Of a DNA stretch of 64,000 nt, positions 36,169 through 49,387 are shown one piece after another (positions within the stretch are counted from its first letter, which is position 1; each line of letters begins with the position of its first letter). This DNA comes from Lutjanus erythropterus (lineage: Eukaryota > Chordata > Actinopteri > Lutjaniformes > Lutjanidae), in contig CM034603.1 of assembly GCA_020091685.1 (NCBI GenBank), forward strand, positions 15,896,596 through 15,960,595. Direction: 5' to 3'. A program made the position numbers and the translations under genes. The notes beneath the pieces are model-generated. The model was given only the letters and a program-made list of their open reading frames with translations, ran no database searches and was not told the DNA's origin.

Positions 36169-38624
36169 TTGCTTCAAACAGCAGGAAACTTTACACCTTC
36201 ATGAGGTCAGAGAATGACTTAAACATATGTGGATTTCTGTGTTCACCTGGTGTGGTACTTTTCCAGCACAAGACTGTTGACTGTGAGGTGTTGAGAAAGA
36301 AAGAGGAGGTGACTTGATGAACACTGCCAGGACGTTTTCTGCTCCTGTCAGCTGGACGACACTGTGGAGGTTTCACAACACTGACTGTACCTTATTTTCT
36401 GGAGACGTTTCAGCTGCATTATAAACATCCTGCCAACGCTGTCTGTCTGTCATCCACATCGTCTCATCATGGAGCTCCAGTGGAGAATTTCACATGTGCA
36501 AATAATAGACAGATGTACTGTATAACAAGTAGACCAGACTTTGTGAGAATAATATTGTGTTTATGTGGCAGGAGGGGGTGTATGATGTATGAAATTGTCT
36601 GATAAGGTAGATTTACTGTTAGAGAGTAAACTGACTTGTTTTTATGCTCTGTATGGTCTCTACTGCAGAATACTCTCTGTGTTTACACCTCATATTAACC
36701 TGAGTCCTGCGTGATCTGATCACGAGTGGGCAGCTCTAACTACAGGTGGGAACACACCGAAGAGCCAATGGGCTCCACGCAAGAACCACATTTTAGTTTT
36801 TTAGGCGAACTTTCAACATTCAGCAATTTTCTCGTATTTTCAATTTTCTTACGAGTGATGCAGCTCTGTCATAGGAGACACGTGTAGTTTGTATGCTGTT
36901 ATCCAAACACAAGGTTTGAGACATCATCCTGTTTGACTACATTTCAAATTATAATATAATTGTAAAATTACACATCAGGCCTCATCATGCATTTAATGAT
37001 GCATTCTTACTGTCAGGTGTATTGGCTGTATATCTTGACATGCAGGTTTATGAAGTTGCTGTCCTGTCCTCAGTTATTCTGTCCTCTGTCTCTGTGATGA
37101 AAACTTCCTCTTGATCCCTTCCTCTTGTTGCATGGCATTTCAATTTTATTTCATTGACAGTACAACCCTCAGATAACACGGCATTGACAGCACTCGTTTT
37201 ACCTGTTCTTTGCTTTGGCAGGTCCCTTAATTCCACTGCTGACACTTGAAGGAAAATGACAGATTTTCCTTTATGGATCGCTGAAAGCAGAACTTCAACT
37301 CATAAAATCCCTCTTTTTACTCGATGATGCAGGAAGCGAAGCCTTATTTAGTATTACTAGGGTGTTAATTATGTTAATTTACCATTCTTATGCACGTGCA
37401 CTCAAATACGGACAGGCGTATCATTTATACAGGTGTCTGAAGTTACAAGCGTTTGCTGAATCTGACGTGACATGCTCATACATGCCCTTCATATGAAAAA
37501 AAAAAGAGGAATTTCAAATAAGAATAAAAAAAAATTCTTGCATGAGGCCCATTGAGATCCAATCACTTAGACCACATAACCACATTCTTTCAGCAATGTG
37601 TACATGAATGTGGCTTTGGCCATATTGAAAGACCACCTAATCAGCTGACATCATGTAAATAGAAATATAACAGCTGCCTGATTTCCATTTGATTCACTGC
37701 AATGTAAATTATGTGTTTGGTGCAACGATCAGCAGCAGGTGTTTGTGAACACACTGTCTGTTTGAACTAATTTCACCATTGAAATAGTAACCACAGTATT
37801 ACCAGACCCCCATTAAAAACTGCAAATTGAGAGTTATAGATTAAGGAGAAACTTAATAACCTCTACGAAACAGCTATGGCAAATTCTAAATCATGTGTGC
37901 CTTTTTGTGAATTGGGCATTAAATGCAAAACACACAGTTTGTCATGGCATAGCTCTAATGGTGGCTACTCCGCGCCTAAGGTGTATCTACCTGCTAACAT
38001 TTATCTGTTGTTTGAACGCACTGTTTAAACTGTTTTCACCATTTACACCAGATTTATGGTAGAAGACAACGTTCTATTTACAGTGAACATGGTAACCAAT
38101 ATTGGCTACTTGTTTGGTGCAGTGGAGAAAGTCCCCAGACTCCCTTTGAAAAAAAAAGCACAGTTTTCTGAGTTGCTGAATGAGGAGAGCAGGCAAGTGA
38201 GATCCGAACACATGTGGAGATGTGTTGTAACGCCACTTTTGATGGGATCACTCTAGAAGCACGTTAATGCCAGATGTAAACTATGTACAATACATACAAA
38301 GTAGTAACAACAGGAAAGGTTTGGTCTGTATCAGCATTAACTTCACACACCTGTGATACTGCCGAAAGTGATCAGTAAACAGCAATGGTTAATGCAAGTG
38401 GTTCAGGGTGTTTTGTGTCCACATCTTACAGAGGACATCAAATGTATCAAGCAGAAATGACATCATGAAAAACACGCATTTTTAATTTCAATTAAACTGA
38501 CTTTTTTTCTTTCTTGAGAAAGTCTTCAATAACAATTTAAGTGGCAAGATTGAGTGCATGCTGTAAAAGCTAAATGCAGGTTGTTAATTTTATACGAGCA
38601 ATAGGCTAATCCACAGTCACCTGC

Positions 38625-38637
38625 GGTCACAGTGACC
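38625..38637. promoter_or_regulatory. perfect ERE-core palindrome GGTCACAGTGACC
   Basis: The 13-bp sequence equals the oestrogen-response-element core with spacer CAG, as in the repeat at 17357 and 17491. Here it stands without the flanking 134-bp unit, so it is either a remnant of that repeat or independent. Function unknown. Confidence 0.35.
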
Positions 38638-41600
38638 TTATCTTAATGGCATCCTAAAGTCTGAGCAGTCGCCCAAACTGAGAGCAGGAAACTCACTCCA
38701 CATGAAAAAGGACACTTATCTTTTTTAACCAAACTTGTTCTACTTTTTCTGCACATTATTTTGTATCTGTCTACAGTATATACACTCACTGTTGTAACAT
38801 ACTGTACAGGTACGGGTGTACAGTCTGCAAAATTGTCCAAATACAGATTTGAAGGGCAGAAGCATGTGTCTTTGCTTTCTTTTAGAAAACATCCTCCCTC
38901 AGATTTGATAAACTGGGCTCTGATGGGGATGGAAAAATGCACACCATGATGATTTTTTTTAGAGCATAAAAGCTGGATAACTTGATTTTTATTGCAGAAA
39001 TGCATCCTGTTTCTGCCTCAGAACAATCTTGAGCTCAAAAGTTAAATTAAACATTATCAATTCATCTCTCCACCTCCGCCTAAAACACTTTTTTTTCTTT
39101 TCAAGTCATCAAAATTTCTTTCTACTCAAGCAACTTTCTCTTGTAATCCTGTCATGTATGTTTCATAGCGCACACATCCACTCAGCCCTGTCGTATCTAA
39201 AATCTCAGCTTGGTTGCTTTGATCTGAGGGAGAAAAAACTGCAGCGTCTCTCTGGGGGAAGAGACAAGTATTTCTCACAAGTCTCTAACATGCATCCAAG
39301 AGTTTCCTCAGAAGATAAACAACCGATACGTCAAATAAAGCAGCTGGAAATAATTAATTGCATTGATTTTGAAGTGTGTTCTGTATCAGTAGTTTTGGCG
39401 AACATGCATCTTTATATGGAATTTTTATCCTCTTCTGATCTGAATGTCTGTCCCTCGCTGAATTTCCCTAAAAGGTATGCAAAAACAATTTAAGCCAGGT
39501 CTGATGTAGTCAAACAGAGGGAGTGAAACCATGTTGAAATCATTAACAAACCTGCACACTTTCTGCTGTATTTCTCTGCAGGTAAGAGCTGAAGTCAAAC
39601 CGCAGCACATACTTGAGATATCTGGCCAGAGGAATGTGTGTGTGTGTGTGTGCCTTGCTGCTTTCCATCCTGAGGTGTGTTTTCAAGGTCTCCAGGCTGC
39701 GTGGAGGTCCCTGCTCCAGGCCTGCTCCACATTAAAGCCACATGTCTCTGTTTTTCTTTCCTACAGGCATGTCATACCTGCAGCTCGCACACATGCACGC
39801 CGCTGTCGTAAGGTGAAAACCTCATGACTCCACACCGGTGATTGTCATGATTTTACTCAATGTGAAGGATTAATTGGTTCGCCGTGGTTTTAGAAACGTT
39901 TATAGCCACATGAAAACTTTTTTGAAACGTGTATGATGACTCAGTGAAGAGGTGAGGTAATCAGTAATTGATGGAAAGAATGACTGGATACACTTTTCAT
40001 GTATTTATTGGAGAACATATCACGAAACTCTTGACAAGAAAAACCTGGAAGGTTGCTAAGAAAGTGACTTTAAAAAGTTATTGCAGAGGTTTACTATTTA
40101 ATAACTGGTTTAAATGTAAAGATTTTTTCCTTTGATAACGCCTGAGAATGTATAAAACAAAAATTACAGCAAGACACATGTCATCTGTAATGAAATTTTT
40201 AAAGTTGCATTAAGTGATTTTGGCCATTTGGCGGCAGCAGAAACATGCACTACCCCTAAAGTGGATTTTTAGAGCGTTTTCACCGAAAACAGCTGTCTCT
40301 GGTGGCAGAAAACAACTACAGCTCTCTTTTCATCGCTGTATTATTAGGAATTTTCTGAAGTGGCACATTAGAAAAGGGTGATGGAAACCTGGATGAAAAA
40401 TTAGAAAAAATGTAAATTCACAAAAAAGCTTTTTCACTCATTTGAGGATGGAAACACTTTTTTTTGAATAAGTTCTGACAACTTGAAGATGTAACTCACA
40501 TGACTGATCAGGTGTTTCCACTCCGACAGGCTCATCATCGCTCCCATGGCTCTATAATACATCCATAATTGCCTAGACAGATATGATGAAACCTTCATCA
40601 TGTTAATACATAAAAAACAGAAATATCATATTTCCATTGTGTTTACTACATTATTTTTCACCATTTGCTCTTTTAATTGCATCATCTTGTTGTACCCTCC
40701 TCTTTTGCAATTGTATAATTATTTTCAGACGGGAGCGCTGGCGCCACCCACCACTTATCTTGATGAGCCAGCTCTTAATAGTCACATAATGGCAGTGGAT
40801 GAAAACAAGCATGCACTCGCATTTTCTTTTGACGTTTTACAAAATGCAGTTCAAATTTGTGATGTATTTGTATGGAAACCTGCATGAGAGCAGTTTAAAG
40901 TGAACTAAAACAGTAAAGTTGCCTGGGCTGCAAAACCAAAACAATGAGCTGAAAGACACTAAAATGCTTCAGCTCAACGTAAATACAGAATTGGTTATAA
41001 TTGTCTGCGGGCTCTTTGCTATATGACCTTAAACTGCCTCTTCCAAACAAGGAGGTGCAAAACCCACAAGCCTTTAGTATCCAACAGGCTGCTATTTCTG
41101 AAGCATGTCGACATTTTAATAGATTGTATATTAGGTTTAAAAAGCACATGTATTAATGTGTATTAATTACTTTATAATCATAGTTATTTCTAAGTGGATT
41201 GTTGTATTTTCATGTGGCATGATGTGATCATGTGTCTCCTGCCATGGACGCAACCACAATGGAAATAAGTCCTGGTCTTTATTCCTGACAATGGGATGGG
41301 ATATACAATATGCTGGTACTTTTTTTACTACAGTATTTGAATTTTTGTCAGGTAAACTACACTAAATTAAACCCTTTTTACATACACAAAACAATTTGAT
41401 GCATTGCTCATATAAAATACAGCAACTTCAACTCTGACTCTATGTGTACACATTTGCTGCTGAAATTAACCAGAAACTGCAGGTCAAAACATTGAAGATC
41501 ATAGACTCCCATTACATTTAAATAAAAAACAACAACAAAAACACGTTTTGTGGTCAGCTTTGTATTACATTATATGCAGCTAGAAAAACAAATAAGTGTC

Positions 41601-42185
41601 TTCATTTATCCTCCTGCATTGTGTTGCAGCAATGTGGCTCTGCAGTCACAGCCACTGATGCAACACATGTATTTAGACATTAAAATGAAATTGAGGGACA
41701 TTTTAATATATTAACTTGCAGTTCAGGTTGTGTCTCAGCCACAAACATGTACATATATAGGGTAATTTATGATAAAATGATTAGCAGAGCAAAAGTGTCA
41801 AATCAATCTCCTGAACCTTTACTGAGTACTCTGTAGAGCCTTGTACACAGCATTGACAGTATATAAAGATGGAGGACAACTAGCTTAAAGACACCTGATT
41901 TATTCATTTCATGGCACGTTGAAGGTCCGTATCATCTCTGGAACTGTGTCAGGTCAGATTAACGACTATGTCAAAACATTTGCTATTTTGAGCTCCCTTT
42001 ACTCTGACATGTCTCTGACGCATGTCTACAGGTCCTGTTTGTGCGTGTGTGTGTCATTACAACAGAGTGAAAGATGTATTTTTAATTAATAAAGTATACC
42101 TTCTTTCTTCTTTTTTGATTAACAGTTTTTATCAGCACTGCTGTGCTTCACATCTGCAATCATATGAATGTGATACAATATGATT

Positions 42186-42194
<9 letters not shown>

Positions 42195-42218
<24 letters not shown>

Positions 42219-42250
42219 AAGACACAGACACACACACACACACTCTTTCA
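42195..42250. repeat. interrupted (CA)n microsatellite
   Basis: Two CA runs (42195-42218 and about 42224-42242) separated by AAGACACAG, preceded by a short CT run. Confidence 0.9.
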
Positions 42251-44171
42251 TACACACACTGAAAGTTGGACAGGAAGGGGTTGGGTTTCATGTTTCCTGC
42301 GTTGTATTCCCCAGGCTGTTGGATGATGTCTTGATGTGAACCGTTCCAGTTCCCTGTAGTGTGTGCTGGCTGCAAACCGGTGTTTTTACTGGGAGATCAG
42401 AAATCTCCCACTTCTTGCCAGTAGTTACTTTGTGTTTTTTTTCTCCCCGCCTCCTCAAACACACAGAAACATTACATCGTTACATCTTCATCTTACATCT
42501 TCTACTTTAACTTCAAAACTTTATTTGAATAACCCTCCAAGACAAATATTTATAAAGCCTTTGAAATATTTACTTATATTAGATGACCAGTTGTCTCATA
42601 CATGGGTGAAGGGGTATATCTACACTATATCTGTGTAAGTGCATAATGGCACACATTTGTTTTTACTTATTTATGGATGAGTTTTGGAATTACATTATGT
42701 TATATCTGATATGATTGTAAATGACATGAATTTCCCCTTGTGAGATACTAAAGTTTACCTTGTAATCAATTACAAGTTAGTGCAAATAGAAGTTGTTAAT
42801 TACAAGTAGGCCTATTGGTGGAGTAACAAACTTCAATGAATGATTTCAGTCAGACATTTTAATTTGAGGCTGATATGAGGAATTGTTTTAGCATGTAAAA
42901 GCACAAGGCAGGATGCATTCATAAGATATTTTTAAGGTTATATAAAATTATCTGGGTTTAGTAAAAGTTATATGAATAAAATGGATGCAGCACCAGTATT
43001 AAGTTTTTAGTGCCATCTTGGTGAAAGATTGTAAACATCTTGTCTCTCCACTTTCTTCACACTTTCTTTGAACAGGAATTCATTTTAAAGCATTGTGTGA
43101 TTTGTATTCTGCACAGAATAATAATGCCACTGCGTCAAAGATCACTGTGTGTATTGTTTTTAAGTTTATGCCTATTGATTTTTACTGTAGACCTGCTAAA
43201 ATGGAAACTGTTGTCTTCCTGGAGGGCAGGAAAACACTCATAAAACATTTCATTAAATGCACTCTGTCATGGATTTGAGCCTGCAGCTGCAGTTTGTCTC
43301 AAAGTTTACTACTGAAACTTTCTTTATTTCTATTTCTTTCAGCTCTTCATTCATCTGTAACTGCAACCTGTCATTCCCATATCCTCTTACTTTTCCCTCC
43401 ATCTCCTCCTCTGTCATTTTGTTTCTTTAATGCAGTTTTCTCTCCAGTTTTAATGCTGCTGAGGTGGAGTCATTTTTCTGTACAATGTGCTGGTTACAGT
43501 GCCTTGGGGCACGTCGTCTCCACGTTGATCTTCTCAAAACAGACACAGACCTGCTTTGCTGCGCACAATATCTGATGATGGCAGCGCTGCATTACAACAC
43601 CTGCAATTTAGTTCCGGATTTTCATGTCAAAAAGAAAAAGTGTTAGCATAAAAGACAAAATGCACCATCTCGGGAGCGAATGTGAGATGCCTGCAGCGAA
43701 CTACTCAGAGGATGAATGTGCTGGAATTCAGCAACAAAACTTTTTATTCACTGTTTCAGTCAATGATTCACATGGAATAAAACTCAACATTTTACAGCAG
43801 CTCTGTCTATATTCAGTGTAGCAGCTTCAGGCTGCCAGAGATGGCTCAGTTTAATGTGTGGGAGAAAGGCAGCAACATTGGCACAGCTCAATACTATGTT
43901 TTTTAATTGGAAATGAGGATATTATGCCCCGGAGTAAAGCCAGTAATTATAAACACATAATCATAACCGCCTGTCCTTAAGTGGTCATTTGCTGTATACA
44001 CTGTTTAGTTTCATGACAGACAAGAGCAGATTGATACTCACAATAAAACTTATAAATCAGTTTTGATCTGTAGACAGAATATAACAAAGATTAACCAGTA
44101 AGTTGGCTCTTTAAAATACAATTTTCTATGCAGACAGCTGCATTTCATCCTCACAGCTGTAGCAAAGGCCT

Positions 44172-44203
44172 CGCTGCATGCTGCATGCTGCATGCTGCAT
44201 GCA
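44172..44203. repeat. 7-bp tandem repeat (CTGCATG)4
   Basis: CTGCATG is repeated four times without change, then CACAG. Each unit contains GCATGC, so the run is nearly self-complementary. Confidence 0.9.
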
Positions 44204-44384
44204 CAGTTTATATTATGTTCATTATAATGTTATTCCTTAACTGCCATTCTTCTGAATCGGAATAATTGTTGATACCACCAGTTTGACATTTCTTCTTGCA
44301 TTTAGTGTTTCCTGAAATATGACCACTGTGTTTTGACGGTAGCCAAAACTGTACCTTAAAAATAAGCGCATTTCCCTGGTTACA

Positions 44385-44810
44385 TTGGGATAACTATTAC
44401 TAATATTATTATAATAAACTATTACTAATACTTACATAATATTACTAATGTGACTCATAGTGCTACAGCTACAGCACCACTGCATCAATCATCTACTACA
44501 GTGCAGTACAGTACTTCTACTACTATAGCACAGTACCTATTATAGCAATATTATAAACGCTACTAGAAGTAATAGCATCACTTTTTTAGTTTTACTCCTG
44601 CTGCAACTGTCATTACCGCTACTAGTACTAATAATAATACGATTATGAGTGCTTTTGCAGTGATTACTACTGGTACTGCCAGTATCATCTACTACTGATA
44701 CTTTTACTATTATGGTTTCATTAATGCTACTAGTAGTGGTATTTCTACTGCTACAGCTACAGCCACTATTATTAATACTGGTACTATTCATCTTCAGCTG
44801 TGGTTACTGC
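44385..44810. repeat. degenerate (ACT/TAC)n trinucleotide region
   Basis: About 420 bp are dominated by ACT, TAC, ATT and CTA triplets (TACTATTACTAATATTATTA, CTACTAGTAGTGG and similar). This suggests an old, heavily mutated trinucleotide microsatellite. The Ser/Thr/Asn-rich frame on the minus strand (44540-44791) and the Leu/Val-rich frame on the plus strand (44712-44960) come from it and are not genes. Confidence 0.7.
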
Positions 44811-45184
44811 TATCACTACAGCACAGTGCAGAATCCTGAATGTGTAAACAGCGTGCATTTCTCCGATAGTCTGATATCATCAAAGTCAAGAGGAGGTGAG
44901 GAGGAGTTTTTGTTTTCCATCCTGTTCCCCAGTTCTTCACGATCCATTTTCTACATTTAGTTCAGTGCAAAACGTATCAAAGAATCTCAGGTGTGGTTGT
45001 TCGATACACACAAAGAGGAAAAAAACCTTCTGCAGCAACAGAGGAACTGACCAACAGCCTCTGAATACCTCACTCAGTTAAATATAGCCGGGAGATGCAT
45101 GTCTGTCAGCCTCCTCCTCCCTCCCTCCCCCTTCACCGTCCCCTCAAGCCCTTATCTTAATTAATTCCAGACCTTTCAGTCTAC

Positions 45185-45234
45185 ACGCACACACACACAC
45201 ACACATACACACACACACACATGCACGCACACAA
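45185..45234. repeat. interrupted (CA)n microsatellite
   Basis: CA runs interrupted by a TA and by TGCACG. The downstream 45330-46080 is decayed repeat-like sequence (ATCATGGGAGTTGTTTTCCT, TGTTTACAGTTGACTGTTAG) without a gene. Confidence 0.9.
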
Positions 45235-46679
45235 ACAGCTGATAAAAAAAATACCAGTGTTGTGTTTACAGGCCTTCCTGCTGATCTTAAAGGACACCAA
45301 TTACAGACGGACTTTCTAAACAAAAATAGCTTTCAACTTAAATGTATAATTTGTAAGATCTGTCACTGGGAGGCTCTCTCTCTCTCCCCTTACGACGATA
45401 ACAAGAGAGGTACTTTGATGACATTGTGAAGTATCATGGGAGTTGTTTTCCTCAATGTCAAACAACCACCATTGCAGATAAAAAAAAAATCTATTTGACA
45501 TGACTCAGGCTGAAATCATGTTCGTGGATGAGTTCAGTTTTATTCACGACACATTTAGTGTTCGTGTTGACACTGACTTTCTTCCTCACTATCTGACTCA
45601 TTCCAAGTTATCCCAGAAGCTAGAAGGAAAAGCACTGTTACCTTTAATCAATTAGGGATTTGGGAAATGTATATACACAAATCACAAATCATGATGCTAC
45701 ATTACTCACAATGCAAACTGACTGCCAACAGCTCAGTATGAGATTCTTTCTAGTAGCGGCTGATATAAAATTGAGCCACAGCCAAATTTTTAAAACACAG
45801 CAGCATGTTTACAGTTGACTGTTAGCTACTATGTAAAGTATATAATTGGCTAAAGCGTGTTCTGCTCCTTTAAACGTTTAGATATATTTGATATTAGATG
45901 CAAAAGGGTTTCAGGGTCTGGGCGAAAATTCCATAATAACAGCACATAATTATTGCAGTGGTCTGAGACAAAACTGTACTTCTACTTCTCCTGGCTCTGT
46001 TGTCAGGCTTCAGAAAATCTAGCCTGCAACAATCACAGTAAGCAATTCTGGGGACTGATAGTTGATTGTTGAGTCTCCAGGTTATTAAGTACAGTCACTT
46101 TGGGTTGGTGATGACAACTTGGGAACAAGACACAACAATCAATAATCTTTCTCCAAAATCACTGTCTGCTTTCTTTAATTTATTCAATATTTTGTTCACA
46201 AAGTGTCTATATAGAGTGTGTGGCTCCAGGGTAATCAGAGAGTTTGTAGAGATGGACATGTGTTAGTAGTGATTAGATGACGTCCATCCTCCGGCCTCCC
46301 CTGTGCAGCTCCAGCATTCCCTCTGCGTGAAGAGCTCTGAGCAGTGAGCTGTGAGATTGTTGAGACTTACCAATCCTGGCTCTCCCAAACACCTGAGGAA
46401 AGACTCCAGCACGCTCACGCAGAACGTTACCGACCGTGCAGACGCTGCGTTACGACTGCTGCGGGTCCAAACCTCGTGTCTGCAATATGGAGAAAAACAC
46501 AGCCTTTAACCAAAGTGCCTTCCAGCAGCAGGGGCTGCACACTCAGAAAGGCAATTTCACATAATAGCCTACTCATATTTTCTTGATACCTGTCGATTTT
46601 TTAGATTATAACATGCATTTGAATAGCTTTCATCAGCACCACTCATGACTGTGTGTGTGTGTGTGCTCAATTCCAGCAA

Positions 46680-46760
46680 TAACATCAGATAAAACTTTAA
46701 TGATCTCAGTGGGGAAATTGGGTTGCAGCAGCAGCTAAGAAAAAAAGTGACTCTGAAATC
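46680..46760. mobile_element. fish retroelement tail fragment
   Basis: AAAACTTTAATGATCTCAGT followed by GGGGAAATTGGGTTGCAGCA matches the ACTTTAATGATC(C/T)C...GGGGAAATT terminus common to fish LINE/SINE elements. Confidence 0.5.
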
Positions 46761-46825
46761 ACAAAATGGAGGTTTGATAAACATAACATGACAAAAAATA
46801 TGTTAAATGTCTTCAAGGAACTGTT

Positions 46826-46985
46826 ATGTTGGCAGCAAACACTGCAGGCTTATTATCTCCCCTACTCAGAAGCGTCACAGACAAATTCCCTAATGGCATG
46901 GATATCAAGCCATCAATAATTCATCATTTCATTCAGCTAATTAGCTGCTCTTTCACAAAACACTGCAAATGTCATACACATTCAA
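46826..46985. other. candidate conserved non-coding element
   Basis: Repeat-free stretch with CATCAATAATTCATCATTTC and ATTCAGCTAATTAGCTGC, a palindromic homeodomain-type TAATTA site. No supported coding frame; texture-based only. Confidence 0.2.
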
Positions 46986-47351
46986 ATAATTGGTATGTCT
47001 CTGTCATAGTAAATGAATATATGAGTCCCCAAAATTAACTGGGACACATTTTGATGAAGCTCACCAATGATTTGACTCAAAAAGTTGTTGCCTGTCATAG
47101 GTTTCTTTTACCAAACCTTGCAAAAGTTGCAGCATCAGACAAAAGAAAGTAAACGCGTTAGAAGCCAATTTTAATCACTAAAGGACTTTACACACCAACA
47201 GCGACACGAATAAACAAAATTGCAAATATTTCAAAGGTGAAAGCATGGCACAATTTGGTGAATAAATGATTAAACTTCTAAAAATAAAGAGTACCATGGC
47301 AAAAAAAGATTAAATCAACATCAAGTAAACATGAGCTGGAGCTCCTTTTAC

Positions 47352-47412
47352 TTATATTATATTATATTTATATTATATTATATTATATTATATTATATTA
47401 TATTATATTATA
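47352..47412. repeat. (TATAT)n-type pentanucleotide microsatellite
   Basis: About 60 bp of TTATA/ATATT units with one irregular block near 47367. The adjacent 47420-48560 has no gene. Confidence 0.9.
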
Positions 47413-48569
47413 AAAAGATAAAAACAACATATTTAGGTACAGTCATACAGAAAGAGAGGAGAACTTAATGAGTTTCATGGCTGGGTTTAAGAGCTGAAAA
47501 TGCACCACAGCTGCTTCAAGTTCAAGTTTGATATACACATTATAGTCATTCTGAAGCTCATTTGCTATTCCTCTCCACACATGGTCTTAAAACGGAATTT
47601 GGCGAACCATGTGAAACAAGGGATCTGTCGTGTTGGATGTTTCAAACACGCACTTTGATTGGACAGATGTGTTCATGTTCTAAGTAAAAAAAGAAAAAGA
47701 CTGTTTTGAAAAATATTAACGTGCAAATTATTTACTCAGTTTGGAGTGAAAAGGCCTTAATGCTGATGACATTTTTCTTATTGTTAAGAAATCCCATGAC
47801 GAGACCAAAACCAACAGCTGAGCTGAGCTGATCCTACCAACACGCCTGTTTCCAGACCCACTATCATCGACAGTGCAACAACAACAGCAACGGAAAATAG
47901 TAGGTGTTTAGGTGCTACGGTCCAAGTATGGTTCCATTAACAGATTATGCTGGAACAACACTCTTAAGTGAATGCAGCCTGTTGTTCCTCCTCAGCAGCA
48001 GTTTGCTTTATGAGTCAGAACAGCAACGATCATATGTTGATAAATCTGCAGCCTCTGAGAAATGATGCACCAGAATGCAGTGTCATTACACATGTCCGTT
48101 CACTGTGTTTACCATCATTAAATCACCTCAAAACAACACCATGCTGCTACAGTATAACCATACAGACCTGTACACTCATCAGACTCGTTGGTTTTAACTT
48201 CATAATCTGTTTTTATAAAGAGGCATCTGATTACCAGAGCTCATCATGACTGCTTTTTCATCTTAGAATTTAGTAAATTAGCTTATGTTTTATCCTTGAA
48301 ACACATCACAGTGTAAACACTGTTGTGTAATATTAATTACTAAACTAGACCATGCGACTGTGGCACCCTGGACATTTTATTAGTTCAGATTATGTCCAGA
48401 ATTATGTCTTTATTAGTTCTTGTAATTAATTTGGTCCCCCCAGCATTAAATGCTTGTGTCACTATAAAACACTCACCTGCTTCACCTGAAGTATTTGTAG
48501 GGCAATACCCATGTGTGTCAGAAGGTGTCAGTATTTGCTTTGTAACAGTCATGCGACATGCAGCATAAT

Positions 48570-48698
48570 AGGTTAACTGATTGCCTGTAGGTGTGAAAGT
48601 GAGCGTGAGTGGTTGTTTGAGCCCTGTGATGTACTGGCGACATGTCCAGGGTGTACCCCACCTCTTGCTCAATGTCAGCTGGGATAGGATCCAGCTTT
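48570..48698 (+). mobile_element. teleost LINE 3' tail, copy 2
   Basis: GGTTAACTGATTGCCTGTAG, GTGTGAAAGTGAGCGTGAGT, GAGCCCTGTGATGTACTGGC, ACATGTCCAGGGTGTACCCC and AGCTGGGATAGGATCCAGC match the same family as 29119-29250 and extend further 5'. Confidence 0.75.
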
Positions 48699-48830
48699 TC
48701 ATCTTTGTGAAATGATCGAGAGGACAAATGTGGTGTCCCTGAGTCCTGCTGTCCTGATGTTTGGTCCCACCACCTGCTGCTTAATTCCTGATTTCACTGG
48801 AAAAGTTGAAAGACAGGTGACAGACAGCAT

Positions 48831-48946
48831 GTGCGCGTGCGTGCATGCGTGCGTGCGTGCATGCGTGCGTGCGTGCGTGCATGCGTGCGTGCGTGCATGC
48901 GTGCGTGCGTGTGTGTGTGTGTCTGTGTGTGTGTGTGTGTCTGTGT
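48831..48946. repeat. compound (TGCG)n/(TGCA)/(TG)n microsatellite
   Basis: About 80 bp of GTGC units with periodic GCATGC variants, then a TG/TCTG run. The CpG content of the first half is unusual for a fish dinucleotide-derived repeat. The Cys/Val/Arg- and His/Thr/Arg-rich frames across it are artefacts of the repeat. Confidence 0.9.
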
Positions 48947-49387
48947 AAACAGAGAGTGGTCAGACGGCTGCCCACGGGACAGAAGTTGAGCCTTTGAAGT
49001 GTTTATTATGCAGCAGATCAACCTTCACTGAGTCTCTCCTGAATATGAATGTGTGTGTGTCTGGACCTCAGTGTGTTCATGTATGTGTCCATCCTTCATT
49101 CTGCATTCCATTTAGTTTCCATTTGATAATTGATCTTGAATATTCACTCATAGCTGGCTGTAATAAAGTGTGTAATAAAATTTTTCAACCTGGACCCTAT
49201 TGTCCCATGAGATTGCAAGATCACATGAGAATCCATCTTACCAGGCTTCAAGTTATCTGTTAGTGCCTGCACCAAAAGTGTTGCAGCCAGTCACTGTTCT
49301 TGGAGGGACTACTGACCGCTACAGGTGTGGCCTTAGGTGTGACGACAGCGAGAAGCATCCATGGAGGCGATTCATCACAGACAAACG

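Noticed and set aside
39029..39493. 154-codon plus-strand frame
   Set aside because: Second-longest N-free frame in the unique intergenic part, but no recognisable motif, poor composition (Phe/Leu/Ser-rich start) and no splice or neighbour support; consistent with chance in over 50 kb.
48831..48946. CRISPR-like regular array
   Set aside because: Simple microsatellite in a vertebrate genome with no spacers; the 39-bp array at 58141 likewise has no unique spacers.
48712..49021. Cys/Val/Arg-rich and His/Thr/Arg-rich frames on both strands
   Set aside because: Translation of the (TGCG)n/(TG)n microsatellite.
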